Below, one piece after another: positions 23,864 to 36,862 of a DNA stretch of 64,000 nucleotides. The stretch is from Astur gentilis (lineage: Eukaryota > Chordata > Aves > Accipitriformes > Accipitridae): NCBI RefSeq assembly GCF_929443795.1, contig NC_064884.1, positions 26,737,377-26,801,376 of the forward strand. Direction: 5' to 3'. The position numbers and the translations under genes were made by a program. The number at the start of each line of letters is the position of its first letter. Position 1 is the first letter of the stretch. The notes under the pieces were generated by a model. That model ran no database searches. It was not told the origin of the DNA and saw nothing but the letters and a program-made list of their open reading frames with translations.

Positions 23864-24364
23864 GTAAGAACATTTAATGTTGAATCTTGTGGAGCTGTGA
23901 GTATTTGTAAAATGGAAGTAAAAATTTGAATTAAAAGTGAAGTAGACAGAGGAGGGTGTTGAATCTGTGTGATTTTTTTTTCTTTTTTTTTTCTTTTTTT
24001 TTTAAGTTTGTAGATGCAGATATCTAGGCTGGTAGTAGTGGATAATTTGCTGATGAGCCGTTGGCCTCTAGCCATGAGTGAAATGCAAGGAAAAGTGTTA
24101 AAATGGGCATGTGTATGTATAATGGTGAGACTTGGTTAGAAAGGAGGGCTGTCATGGTCTAAGGAGTTTTCCTTCTAAATTACAGCCTTCAATATAAGTC
24201 TTCTCAGTGTGTTTGTTTTCTTTTAAATCTAGATCAGTTTTTGTTTACTGAAAATAAATATTCTAGAAACTGAAGGGTTATATCATCATATAGCTAGGAC
24301 ACTGGGTAGGAACTAAAATAATATAGCTTCTATGCCTATTTCCTTTAGCCTGCTAGATTATCTC

Positions 24365-24490
24365 AAGTAAGCCTTCTCTCTTCTTCCTGTCTCCATTTGT
24401 ACATCTATAAAATGGGGGAGCTGGCACTGCCCTCATTTGTAGAGCTATTTAAGATCTCATGTTGGAAATCTGATTGCTATGGAGAAAGTA
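24365..24490 (+). repeat. MIR-type SINE fragment
   Basis: 'acatctataaaatggggga' near 24400, followed by 'cctcatttgtagagctattt' and 'aagatctcat', has the order and wording of the MIR 3' half. The 5' half is absent or unrecognisable. Confidence 0.55.
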
Positions 24491-27400
24491 AATAGGCAAA
24501 AATATTCACTGTCCCTTCTGACAGAACCATTAGGAAGCAGCAAGAGAAACTAACAAGTGCACTGTTCAAAACAGGAGGACACTGTTTCACACAGCTTGTA
24601 GCTGAGATGTAAAATGCTTAGGCTTGCCTTATTAGAGAATGCAATGGATGCTAAAAGTCTGCATGGGTTCAGAAAGTACCTCAACAAACCATGGAAGAAA
24701 CTGTTTTGAAGCCTGTCAGACACAGAGGTACCCCTTTTTAATCAGTACTACTATAGTCAGAGATGATTGAGTTTATATGTAGCGGTGCTGCTATAAATTT
24801 GAAAGCCTGTGCTGTAGTCCTCCTAGATATCCGCTATTAGCTGCTGACAAAGGTGACGCTTGTTTACCACCATATTACTCTCCTGGGAGTATTTTTATCA
24901 CCTCATTACTCCCCACTGCTCTTTTCAGATATGCTTAGTGCAGCTTTGTGCAAGGAAAATTAGGGATTGAAGAGCTAGTTATTCCAGAGCAGTCACCCAA
25001 CAGGGAAGAAATAAGAGCAGTTCTTTTGCTGCTCTAAAACCCTGTCAGCTGCTGTCCACAAGGGGCCTCACGTCAATGGGGAATGGATGTAGCACGGGTC
25101 TGACGTGACCAGTGCCAGACACATGCATTTCCAACACAGGTTGGGCAGCTGAGAACAGCTGGATAAGTAATTCCCAGTAGCTCCGTTAGATTATGTTTAC
25201 TTGGCACTGTGGTTGGAGAAAACGTGGCTCTTTTATCTTCCCATTTATCACCCTTATCTTTAATGCAGTGAATGGTCTCTCTGTTTTCAAGTACTATTCT
25301 CATTCCCTGTTAGCTGTTACTACATTTCTTCCTTTTTCACTTGCCTACTGCCTTTTTACAGATAAGCGTGCCTTTTTCTCTTCCTCCTTCAATGTTCTTA
25401 ATGTTGCATTTGTTTAGTTGTGGGGGTTCTTTTCACTGTAAATCCTAATCTTTTTAAATAAAGCTAATACCTTCACAGGTGTAGCTATGATGAGGTAAGC
25501 TCTTAACGTTAGACTTGTCAGTAACAATGCAGTAAATATTACTGTACTCTGAGCTTACTCTTCATTCTCTGCTAACAAGCTACTGCCAGACTCCAGATCA
25601 GTACATTGGGCCACATCTTGGGCTGGAGATCACCAGCATGATGTGCAAATTAGATAAAAGCTCATCTTTGCTTGTAACTTGTTAAAGAACAGCACTGTGA
25701 TGGCTTTGTTCCTGACACTGTAAAAGAATAGACTTGAAAATAGAGCAAGGCAATGACCAGAAATACAGCCAAGATAGATGCAGAATGGAGACATCCCGAC
25801 CATGCCCCTTTCCTGTTTTCATCTTTATCAGGTGCAGATTGTATCACCTGCTGTACCACAGATCAGTCCCTGGCTGCTCATCTGCTTTGAATCTGCCATT
25901 CACCTTTTCTGCTATAATATTTTTGAATGTAGTAGCAGAACCTGGTGATATGTTCTGGAATATTCCATCATACTAGAGTTAGGGTGAAGATACATATAAA
26001 CTTTCCACCAAGTGACCCTAGTCCAGAACTCAGATCTGAGATCCATAGCGGCAACATACTGAAAGTGTTAAAGGCAGTGTGGCAAATAGTTCAGGAAAAA
26101 ATATGTATTTGTGAGGTCTCTTAAAAAAAACAGCAGCTGAGTGAGTATTTTGAGTACTGCATGTGCAGGGAGGATGTTCCAGTTTGTTTAGTAGGAAAAT
26201 TTGGTGTGTCCTTAGAATATACTGGATACAAGGAAGGGACATCAGCACTTCTCTACAGTATTTTCGGGGAAGTTCATGATGTAGAGCACAACTAAACTGC
26301 ATAAGAATGGGGGACAGAGATTTGTGAGCTGCCACATCCAGTTGAAATAGATGGTGGCTCGGTTTCAGAAATAGCAAATCTAGTAAGTACCCCAATCAGT
26401 ATTGTTTCTGTTTCTCTACAGAGCAGCGTCTGGCTTCCACTAGTCAGTTGTGCTAGTGTTACTTCCATTTAACAGGTTGTCCATGCCCTTACTTAAGTTC
26501 TTTTCCTTCCGGAACCGAAGAATGAAGTCTGCTCATGAGAATGAGAACGCGTAAACTGTATACTCCCTTTTTTTTTGACCTATAAAATAAAAGGCCATTT
26601 GCTGCTTTTGACACCACAGTTGTAGATGAGTAGAGGATCTTCATAATGTTTTCTTTTAAAATGGTGGTCCTAGTGTGTGAATGGGGAGGACAAGATATCT
26701 CTTTGCATTTCCTCAAGATTATGACTAGTTGAGTTCAAGGGGTTTTTTACATGTATTATATCAGCTACATACTTATCTCCATGATACTGTTGCGGTAGAT
26801 TAACTTCCATGTTCTGGCTTGTTCCTAACCTATCCATAGCTTCGTCTCTTATGTTGGGCCTCTGTTACTGAACACTGGGCAGGCCACATTATAGTTTCCT
26901 GAAGTCTGTGCAATTAATTAGGGGATTCAGCTGTAGCACTTGTATGGAGCTGTTTCCAGCACTTGTCTGGTAGTAGTTTAGATAGCACGTCTGCTATGTT
27001 TGGGAGCACCTGAGGTACTTTTGCCCCAAAGGAGTGCAGTAGACTGGACATTCATCCTGGAATGTTATTAGTTTGACAGAGATCTGTTGGGTGTATCTAC
27101 AGGGAGCTAAATGATACTCTTGCTGTTCAGCTTCCTTTGTTAATTGGACTTATGAATCCAAACCCCAGTTAATGACCTTGCATATTAATTCTAGTGAGGG
27201 GCATTATTTAAATGTCTCGCTTCGTAAAGAAATACAAATCTCCAATGAATACAGTTTCCCACAGAGTCCTGTCAGCTCTGCCTTGAGATAGGAATATGTG
27301 TGTGCTCTTTCAGGACTTTAACTTTTGATCAGAGTATTGAGCAAGGGTGTCAAATAGTGAATATTAAAGTGGACCAGGATGGAAATGACCTTAAGTCAGT

Positions 27401-30400
27401 TCAAGTCTTTGCCATAGACATCCTGTGACTTCTTGAGAAGGGGGAGTCACATAACCCATTGGTAACTAGTCTGTTGTTGCCTGCCTAGTACGATGATGTT
27501 TGTCTCTGATGAACAGGTGTTGTGAAGATTGGATATATACTAAGTGCTTAAGGAGGTTGGATGAATGACTTATAAATAATGAATTAGCTGAAAGGAATTG
27601 ATGTGCTGGTGTTTTAATTGGTGAACTGATCGCATGGAAAGTAGCTTAAGAGACATTAATGTCGTCTGCCAGCAAACAACTGTTCCCTACTAAGTTGGGC
27701 TGCATTCACTTCAGTATTTTCAAGGTGACAAATTCTGCCCTAAGGCCAACAACCTACACTGAACAAGTCTCTCTTCTTGGCTAATTCCTGGCCAGTTTCT
27801 CCACTGTGATTTTAGAGGCTGAAATATGATCCATAGAAAGTAACTGCACAGACACAAGAAAATGAGCCTTGAAAAAGAATGTTTGATCGGAGCAGTTTAA
27901 TACTCGTGAGGACTATCTACATACCAGAGAATAAAATAAGAGACTAGATAGCACTTGCCAGTCACATACTGCTTTGAAAAAACTTGGGTTTACCAGAGTT
28001 TCTTGGAATGCTTTATGTTATTAAGTTATGCCTTATAGTCTATGTAAAACTTAATGGCTTTCTGTCAGCACGGACTTGGTGCTGCAAAGAGGAGGTTGGT
28101 TGGGACTTCTGAGGGAGGCTGTGGCTTGGTGGGTAGTTTAGCTGTTGTGTTTTGGTGGTGTTGTCCTCACTGGAACCTGGAGTCTTATATACAGAAATTC
28201 TTACCATGTCCTTGCCATTCTTCATTAGGAATTTTTTTTTTATCCTAAAGAGATGTTTCTCATAGTTCTAAGACATTTCCTGTAATTTCCAGGTCTTGCT
28301 ACTATCCTGTCATTACTTTTCTTCTGAGCAGAATAATGGCAAATTATTTTTTTTTTTCCCCTTTTGTCAGTGTAGTAGAGGCATCAGTGCCATCTTGAGT
28401 TTGAGCTGTTCTGTGGAACTTGTGTGGCTGTTGTCTCTTTACTCCCAGATAAATGTGGCTGAGTGCAGGAGAAGATGCATAGGCAAGAGTCTCAATAGTA
28501 TAAATTGCTGTTCATGCTAGTTTAAAGTTGCCATGAGACCTGTTGATGAGCGTGGTGCTCTGGCATAGTAACTGATGTAATTTGCATTCTTTCAAAGAAC
28601 CAGAAAGGCTTTCCAAATGCTCACTTATCTCTTCAGCATATCTGTATACTGCATGTCTCTGTACCTAAATTGAAATCGAATGGGGATACAGGCTCAAACC
28701 TTCAGGGCACCAATTCTGAGTGCCTAATCGGAGAGATACAGGTTCTGGCTTTCAGGGGTGCTGAGCATTTCCAAGTCCTGTTTGTGTTGGTAGCAGTTCC
28801 TATGTTCATTACTGCAAAAGATTGCATCCCTCTGGTATTTCATGTTGGCCTTTCAAAAATGGCCAGTATTTCTGGAGTCTACAACTGGAAGGTCAGAAGT
28901 CAGTGGTAAGCAGGGTCCTCTTTAATAACCAGCTTATGTCCAGTTCTGTCTCTCCTGTTTGTGTCCCAGTCCTATTTATCTTGGTGCTACTTTTTGAGTG
29001 CAATTTGTGAGCTTTGGGAAGCCAGTGCAATGAAGAGCAGTCAGGAATGGAAGTAAGGCCTAAAATTAACTGAACTCTGAAATATCTATCTTCCTTGCAT
29101 TTTTTTTTCTATTGTCATGGGAATTTGGGGATGAAATGGGTAGTTCTACTCTGTCATTTATTTTTATGTCTCTAGTTTTGCATCTGACATACTTTTTGAA
29201 GTAGCTGCAGCTTACAAACTCTTAAATAAAACAACATGCTCACTCATTTTAGCTTACATGTGCTCAACAAATAATAAAAGCGGTAAGTGTAGTGTGATCA
29301 TCACCAAACATCCAATGCTGTAGAGACTTCCAATGCACTTAGCTTTGCAGATAATTCATCCACTTAAAGAATCTTGAGGCTTGGGATACATTTTGGCTTC
29401 TCCATTGTGAAGAAAAATTTGTGATTTATCATTTTATTCTTCTCCCATCAACTTTTGTTCATAATTTCTGTTTGTTTCTTTCTACTTGGAGAGAGTGGTT
29501 AGGGAAGCTGATATATATAGCAGATCCCCTGACCAGAAGAAAGGAGAGGGGAAGGAGGAATGACTGTCACTGAGGTTTTTTTTGGGGGGGGTGTTCTCTC
29601 TATTTTATTCTTTCTTATTTTTAAAACACTGCTTCCTGCTCTTGCTGCCACAACCACCTGGCATTAAGTGCTCCTGTTCTTTCCTCCTGAACATGACTGC
29701 TGGATATGTGACTCATGCTGCTCAACCATTACATGGTTGCTATCTGGCATTCAGCAAGTGGATGATGAGTTTCCCTGGCAGACATGTGGCCAAGAAGAGA
29801 TTCTAGTGGCGGTGTGGATTGCTGAGCTGCATCTCTTGTGTTGTCAGTTTACAGGCTGGGTCCAGGCTTTGGGGCACATTTATGTAGCCCATTTGGTGTC
29901 TTGAATGGTGTATATATGCTCTGGTCTTGATTTAAAATGTTGTGTTCCTAGCTCTAATGTTGAGGGGTGAGTGAGGGGAGGAGATTCTTGTTCAGAAAGG
30001 CGGTGTGGCACTGTCTGATATGGTATTTGAATCAATCTGCACATTTAATCTGGGATATGTAACTGGCCTTATTTCTTGGCTGATGGGCAGGTATAGCATC
30101 TGTTCTGGGACCCCAAAAGACAGCAGTGTTGGAGAGGAAAGGGCTGTATAGGGTCAGTTTCCATCATGCATGTCTGAACTCTTGCTGTCAAGACAAGATT
30201 CCAAAAGTGTTGGAAGGCCTCTAGATCTAGGAGTCCCTAAAAAACCTGTCAGCCAGGGTTATGGCTCTTGAAGGTATCAAAGAAGGTTTGGTATTATCAT
30301 GGGAAAAGGTGCATTGTTTCTGAAAGTTTATTTCTGCTGCTCTTATGTGTGGGTTTGTGTTGGTTGTTTTTGTTGTTTGTTTGTTTGTTTTAAAGGGCAG

Positions 30401-30545
30401 TGCCTGCTGTTTCTGAAACTAACTTTCTGCCCTTCCTGTTGTTTTTTGTAGTAGTGAACCTTAATATTCACCACTGCTTTGGGTCTTTGTTTCTTTTATG
30501 GATTCTTCTGAAAGTTCATTCTAGATTTGTGACAAAAGCCCACAG

Positions 30546-30655
30546 TGTACTGGTTTGGGCTGGGCTAGAGTTGATTTTCTTTATAGGAGCTGGTAGGGTG
30601 GGAGTGCAGAGCAGCTGGGTGGGGCTGAGCTGCCTATTGGGCTTAACCCCCAACA
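30546..30655 (+). mobile_element. Short, internally deleted solo LTR, copy D
   Basis: It begins TGTACTGGTTT, continues through 'tttataggagctggta', then passes into LTR 3'-end sequence ('ggctgagctgcc', 'cttaacccccaaca'). At 110 bp it is about one fifth of a full LTR. The start and the 'ataggagc' motif match copy E rather than copies A-C. It lies in sense orientation in ARFGEF3 intron 2. No clear target duplication. Confidence 0.65.
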
Positions 30656-33334
30656 TTCAGTTACTGTGGGATGTACATAATTCATTCAGTACAGGAATAG
30701 CACCAATAAAAGATGAGAACGCTCATAGTTTTGAGTGTTTGTCTAACTTCTAACAACAAATGCAACTGAAATACTGCCCTAAGGGTCTAAGGATGGTAAT
30801 GGGATAGCAGTGTGTTTGTTTTAAACATCTGATCACTTTTAGTTATTGCAAAGGAGAAGAATGTGAGAACATCAGGACACTGTTGATAATTGCCTTAGAG
30901 AATGAAATATGGTTGGGGGGACAGGAGAACCAGGGGATGAAAGAAGAGAAGTGGCACTGAACCTGAGAGGACTGTTTTCCTACTAAATGAGGCTTGACTC
31001 TGCTGTGGTCTTTGTGTGATGCTGTCTGTGCAAGTCATGACTTTTCTTTGTTTTGAAAACGAAGGGGTGAATGGGAATAATAAAAGTCTTTTCTCACAGT
31101 TCTTTTATTTACATTCCATGAAAAGTACAAAGCTGCAGGAAATATACTACCTTTGGTTCCTTGAATGTTTGTTTGCTTAAGAAATTGAATATGCTAAGGT
31201 GCAGTGAGTATAAAATAACATAATGCATTGCAAATGTGGGGATATTTTTAACAACAGTCCCTTAGGTCTGTCAAGGTTTAGCATTGCACTGCTGTGAAAG
31301 TTGAACGGAATTGCAGATTGCAGCGTTAACCTTCAAAGTGTAACTAGTAATGACCAGAAATATAGCTCATCCTCCCATGTTTTCATCAGACTTTTGTAAC
31401 TAACTCTACGCCATCCAGCTGTAATGGAGAAAATAAGGTCATTTGCAAGATGTCTGTGCTGTAGTACCTCTGTGTCTCTTTTCCGTTCCCTCAGTCCTAC
31501 CCAGTCCCAGCATTGTAAAACTTCTCCTGATAGAAGTTTAATTCTCATAAAATGCTTTATTTTTTGTTTTCATTGTACTGAAATTTTGAAATAAAAATGT
31601 TTTCACTGGAAAAATCCTTAGCTTCCCTTCCAGGCTCACCAAATATAGGGAAGAGAAGTTTCATGGAATAGCTTGATAAGCTTTCAAAATTGCAGGCTGA
31701 GCAAGCCCAGTGTGTGCTCTACCTAAAGCCAGGAGGTATACACTAAGCATGGATGCTTTGCTCTTCACCTCATCTTCATGCTGTACTTCAAGTGATGATC
31801 AATAAAATCATCTAGAGGATACAGATTGCTTTATAATGAAGACCTTGTGAGGTTTACGTGTGTCATCAAGTTCCTTAAAAGCAGAATTAGTGACTTTGTG
31901 CATGAAGGGCAAAAATCTACTGGGGTGGATGTTCCAGGGAGAGTGATGATAACGTATCACAGAGAGATTACAATACAGCTTTAGAGACTGGAAGCATCCT
32001 GATTATTATTTTGGCCTTGTCCACTTTAATATTGTGTAGAATCTTTTGTTGTCTCTCTTTTTCTCCTCTCAAGCAAAGGTACATCACGTGCTTGTTTTTT
32101 GCTTTGTTCTGTTCTGTTTTGGTTTCATCTTGACAACAGTGTCAGGCTCCTATCTAGGAACTTTGTGTTTGTGTTGAAATCAAGATGTTATTAGCAAGTA
32201 TAGCAAGGAAGCAAATGACCTTAGAAATGCTCTCCAGCTGAGTGACTGTGCTGAGCTATTTAATTATGATTGTATGAATTCTGTGGTCTCGGCTGCATTA
32301 GGCTAGATGGAAGATTAAATTGTTCATGTTTGCCTTTCCCATGAGTAGAGCTATGCTTCTGCTGCTATGGAAAATCCATTTCTCTTGGAAAGTATGTAAA
32401 TAACAAAAATTAGAAATGCCACTGTGTCACTTTTTAATACCAAGCAGTACTAAATTGAAATCTCATTCAACATTCCAGGTTGAAAATTGTTAAACTTCTA
32501 GCTAACAAACTGTATGAAGTTACATTTAGGCATTATTCCTCACTTCTTTTTCCCTGTGTCATTAAGTATCCTTTGCTAAGCAACTCATATGCTTCCCTCC
32601 AGGGGCAGGTTCATTTAAGTGTTGGGTGAAATGATTACTTTGTGTCTTGGTTTGAAAAGCAAAAGGATTGAAGGGAAGAGGGAATGCATGAAGCAAAGAG
32701 GAAGAAAAAAATGACATACTGAGCTGGAGGAGAGACCCAGAGGGAACTCCAAGAGAGAGCTGATGTCAGCAGCTGAGGTGAGAGAGGATCAGATACGGAA
32801 GGAAAAGGAGAGTTAAACTTCAAGTCAGTCAAGAAGCCTTTCCATTGTAACTGAATAAAAGTGAAGAGTTTTGTACTCTGTGGGAGAAAAAGAATGAGAT
32901 TTTTTTAAAAAAGAAGCTGCAAGTGGTAAGGAAGAAAAATGAAAATGCTTTCAGCCAGAAATTATAAAGTTATTAGTAAAAGTGGGACCTCAACTGGTTA
33001 TGTGATAGTCAAATCTCTTGCTTCAGGCCCTGCTGAAGCAAGTCAGAATTTATATCAACTTAGTATGAGAGCAGTCTCTCAACTGGTTTTCTTCAGGACC
33101 AGTAAACTGCAACACTGACTGCTTGTTCATTCTTATGTAGCACTGTAACACCACAGCTGTCTAACAGTGCATGATTGTCTTATAGTGGTATAGCATCATA
33201 AAGATAATTTATTGTTGTTTTCTTTTTTCTTGAAAAGGAGGGTTCTAACTGGAAGGCTTCAGATTTTGTCTTCTATCCTATTGCTTGAAGAGGTCTCTAA
33301 ATACAGTCAACAAACTTGTATTTGCATGGAGATA

Positions 33335-33410
33335 CAAATTTTAGTGCTGGAGGGGTCTGTTGTAGTCATCTGGTTTGACTTCGTGCATTATGGAGGCATG
33401 CGAGCTTGCC
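33335..33410 (-). mobile_element. Possible CR1 3'-end scrap
   Basis: 'gctggaggggtctgttg' and 'gtcatctggtttgac' resemble the reverse complement of the CR1 3' region (the 'ggtcatctggtccaac' landmark). It is short and divergent and could be chance. Confidence 0.3.
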
Positions 33411-34769
33411 CTATATTTATACGCTGCAAACTCCACACTTCTGTCTGAGCTGGACTGTAATACTCTTTGTAAGTAGGACAGTCATATTTCTGCTGCAGAT
33501 AAAATTGATCATTTCTCTAGAATGTAAGGACTTAAAATCTTCTTTCTTCTTGAAGAGCTGTTGCTTGAAAAAAGATTTATTTATTTCCTGTTCCTGCTCC
33601 AGGTTTTCAGTACTTCCATTACGAACGATGAAGTTGTTGTTGGTGTTCTATCATCACTCTCTAAGCTAGCACAGGAAAAGAAGAGTTATGGATATTTCTA
33701 CTTTTATACGTACATGTGTTCATATATATACTGCTGGAATTTGTTTTACACAAATTAAGTTATCCCCTTTTGTGTAGGGACAGTATTTGCTTCTGTTTGG
33801 TTTATTTAAGGGTAACAGCTGGAAGTACCTCCAGAATTTCGAGAATTCATCTTTACCATTTATTTTCTACGGTGGGCCAACTTTCCTGCTTGAGTAAGTG
33901 AGGCTAATGGAGTTACAGGCTGTGATACTTTGTTCATTAAGCAGCCAAGGCTGAGAACCTCAACCCTCAGTGTTACTCTGACTGAAAAATGTCAGAGTCT
34001 GGCTATGACTGTTATCCTGCCTAACAAACAGCATATCAGAAAATGGGAACAGCTGTGAATCAAATTCTTATCTGTTCTTTGTCTGAGCTGTGAATTATGC
34101 TATGGAATGCAAATTACATGCTGATAAGGCCCTGAGGTTCTGAGTTTTGCTTCTCCTATGTAATTTTCAGGGGGAAGGTAATGCAGAGAGATGTCTTATT
34201 TTTAATCTTTATTTTTAATCCCATTTTTGAAAATTTATGTGGTTATCACCATTTGCATGAAGGGAGATAACTCTTACGGTGGTGACAAATACTTCATTTA
34301 TACTGCCCCCTTCCCTAAGTCAGTATGGTGGAGGTGAAGGTAGGCCATGAGACTGTGTTCCAGGCACTAACCAGAAGTTAAGACTGGGCCATTTCCTATC
34401 TGCATTACAATTTTCATCATGAGAGTGAATTAATGTGCCATTATTCTCTTCTCTTCTCACTGAAGGCTTTTTCTACTACAATGAGGATAGAAAGATTTTT
34501 ATGATCTCTCTACTTACAACAGTGATCTGTCTTGCTCTGACCTTTTTGGCAGTCTGTTTTGACTGACCTGTCTTAGCATCCCTTGTGACAGACCTGCAGG
34601 GAAAGAGGTAGGTTGATGAGCCACGGCAGACTCAGACAACTAGAAAGGTCGTTGTAACCCAGTGTGCTGAATATAAAGGCAATTTACAATCTCATGACTC
34701 ATTCTGCAGTTTGAGAAGCTGACAGTCGTGGAGTTGGGGTAGCTCAGGAAGGACAGCCTGTGCTCCTGG

Positions 34770-34860
34770 AGATACTGGTTCTGGATTACGCACATGGCTC
34801 TGTCTCTGACCTTTCTGCTTCACGCTGGGCAGGTCGCTTGGGATTCAGTCCAGATACCAT
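34770..34860 (+). repeat. Possible MIR-type SINE fragment
   Basis: 'ggctctgtctctgaccttt' followed by 'cgctgggcaggtcgcttgg' recalls the MIR core (gctctgccactgac, gggcaagtcactt). It is a divergent match judged by eye. Confidence 0.35.
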
Positions 34861-35406
34861 GGAGGTCTAGTGGCAAAACTCCAGGTAGCGTCAGTAGGAA
34901 CAGGACTGAGTCTTGTCCTTGGCACTCTCTGCTTACTCAGTTTTGCACATAACAAGGTCCCCACTTACCAAATGCTGTTTTCTCTAATGGAGTGCCTGTT
35001 AGTGTAAATGGCTAATGGCTTCTAGTGACCTTAGAATATATATAATTTTTTTAATTTTTTTTTTTAATTTTATTTGGTCTTCTGGGTCAGGACAGGAGGG
35101 TGCTTGGTGGCCTTTGTTTTGAAGGGAGGGGACTGACATCACATTATACTCATTTGTTCAGTGTTTATGCATTATACCAGATTTAAATAGAAACATTGTG
35201 ATTAGGAAAGCTGTTTCATGTCTCTGCAATTGCTTTCTGTGCTGTAAAATCATTCTTCCAGACTGCTGTTCTGTAGTGGCTCTTACCATGTCCTTTGCAC
35301 AGGTGACCTTAGACAACAGCAGCAGGTAAAGAGTGATCCCTGTCTTCTCTTCTGCTCAGGGAAAGAACACTACAGCTGGGATCTGTTATTACTGTCTCTC
35401 TCTTCT

Positions 35407-35425
35407 CCCCCCCCCCCCCCCCCCC
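35407..35425. repeat. Poly-C tract in a pyrimidine stretch
   Basis: Nineteen consecutive C follow 'tctctctcttct' and precede 'ttttctttttggggg', then a (GTTT/TGTG)-rich run to about 35480. Its exact length may be unreliable in any sequencing read. Confidence 0.95.
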
Positions 35426-36815
35426 TTTTCTTTTTGGGGGCATGTGTGTTTGTGTTTGTGTTTGTTTTGTTTTGTTTTTTAAACTGAGCTGTCTTTTGAC
35501 AGCTGGGTGGACATATCCTGAAGCTTTTGGTAGCTTCCCCTCCTCCAAGTCAAAGGTGCTCCCTTCCTTTCATGCCCCCCTCGGTGTTGTACTTGACTCG
35601 TCTCATTCAGGGTTAAGTTGGTATTTCTGCTTAAAACTCTTACGTATATCTATGTCCACACCTGCATGCATCTACATGGAAACTTAGGAGTTTCAGCATG
35701 AAACTAGTTTCTGTACATAAATGGGAAACATTCTTAAATGTGTTTTGAAGTATATTGATGTGCACTAGTTTATTCTGAGAACTTCACATATGTAAAACAT
35801 CTTGCATGTGTAGCACTACAAAACCTGAATGAATTGTCACTTCACAGTATAGAACTGCAGACAGTGGAGTAAGCAATGAGATCCCATGGTGTGGGACCAC
35901 TCAAAACAGGGTAGAATTATAAAAGGACTGTAAGGAATAAGAGGAAACCTCAATCACTTTCTTCATTGCACTCTGAGACCAAATTCTGGTCTGCATTATC
36001 TCTTGTGCAGCATAATGGAACTCAGTTCTTCAGTGGTAGACCTTAGTAGGGACTGACTGTGTTAATTTACATCACCCTCTCCCATTCTGCCTGAGGATTA
36101 TCTGCTGTGTCCTTCTGTGTTCTCATACTAGCAGATGATGCATTTAAATGACAGGTCGAACTGAAGTGTGGAAGATGCTTAAGCTAATCCAACATTGTGA
36201 GGTATCTCTGCAGGTGTTTTATAGCTGTAGCATGGAAATGCTAAAGATTTAATTGACTGAGTGTGTAACAAGAACAGGAAATGACACAATGGCAGTTCAT
36301 TTTCTCCAAGAATACAGTGGGAACACAGGCTGCAGCAACCTTAATTAGATTTTCAGCTAAACATTTTTAGCAAGGATGGGAAGTTCAGCTAATTGAATCT
36401 GTTCTCATTTCCATCCTCCTGTTTGTCATTTTGTGCTCTTCATTTTGGGAGATATCTCAAGAAACAGCTCATTGTTCTCTGCGTATGTGATGACAGATGG
36501 TAGGCAACATGCTGATGTGCAGGATAGCTACGCACAAGCCAGAAGAGCTCCCACCTGTCTTCATTATAATGAAACTGAGCTGGATCCACTCCAGTGACTT
36601 ATGACTGCCTTCCTTTTCCCCTCTCCTCCCAGTTTCCAGCCACTTTAATATGAGAATAAGTTTGTTGTGTGTTAATAATGCCCCAAATGCTTATATGCTG
36701 TGGCAGTAAACTGTAGAAAGTCTAAAAGAAATGTGGTGTTCTGCCCTGAAGAGGTGCAGGCCTAAATAATCATCAGTTTGTAGCATCCCTGCAGTTAATA
36801 ATATATACTAGTGTG

Positions 36816-36862
36816 ATTTTTTTTTTTTATTATTTTTTTATTTTTTTTTTTCCCCCCTCCTC
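36816..36862. repeat. Poly-T/A-rich low-complexity tract
   Basis: Nearly continuous T with two TA breaks, then C-runs and more T to about 36870. It is a simple pyrimidine tract inside intron 2. Confidence 0.9.
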
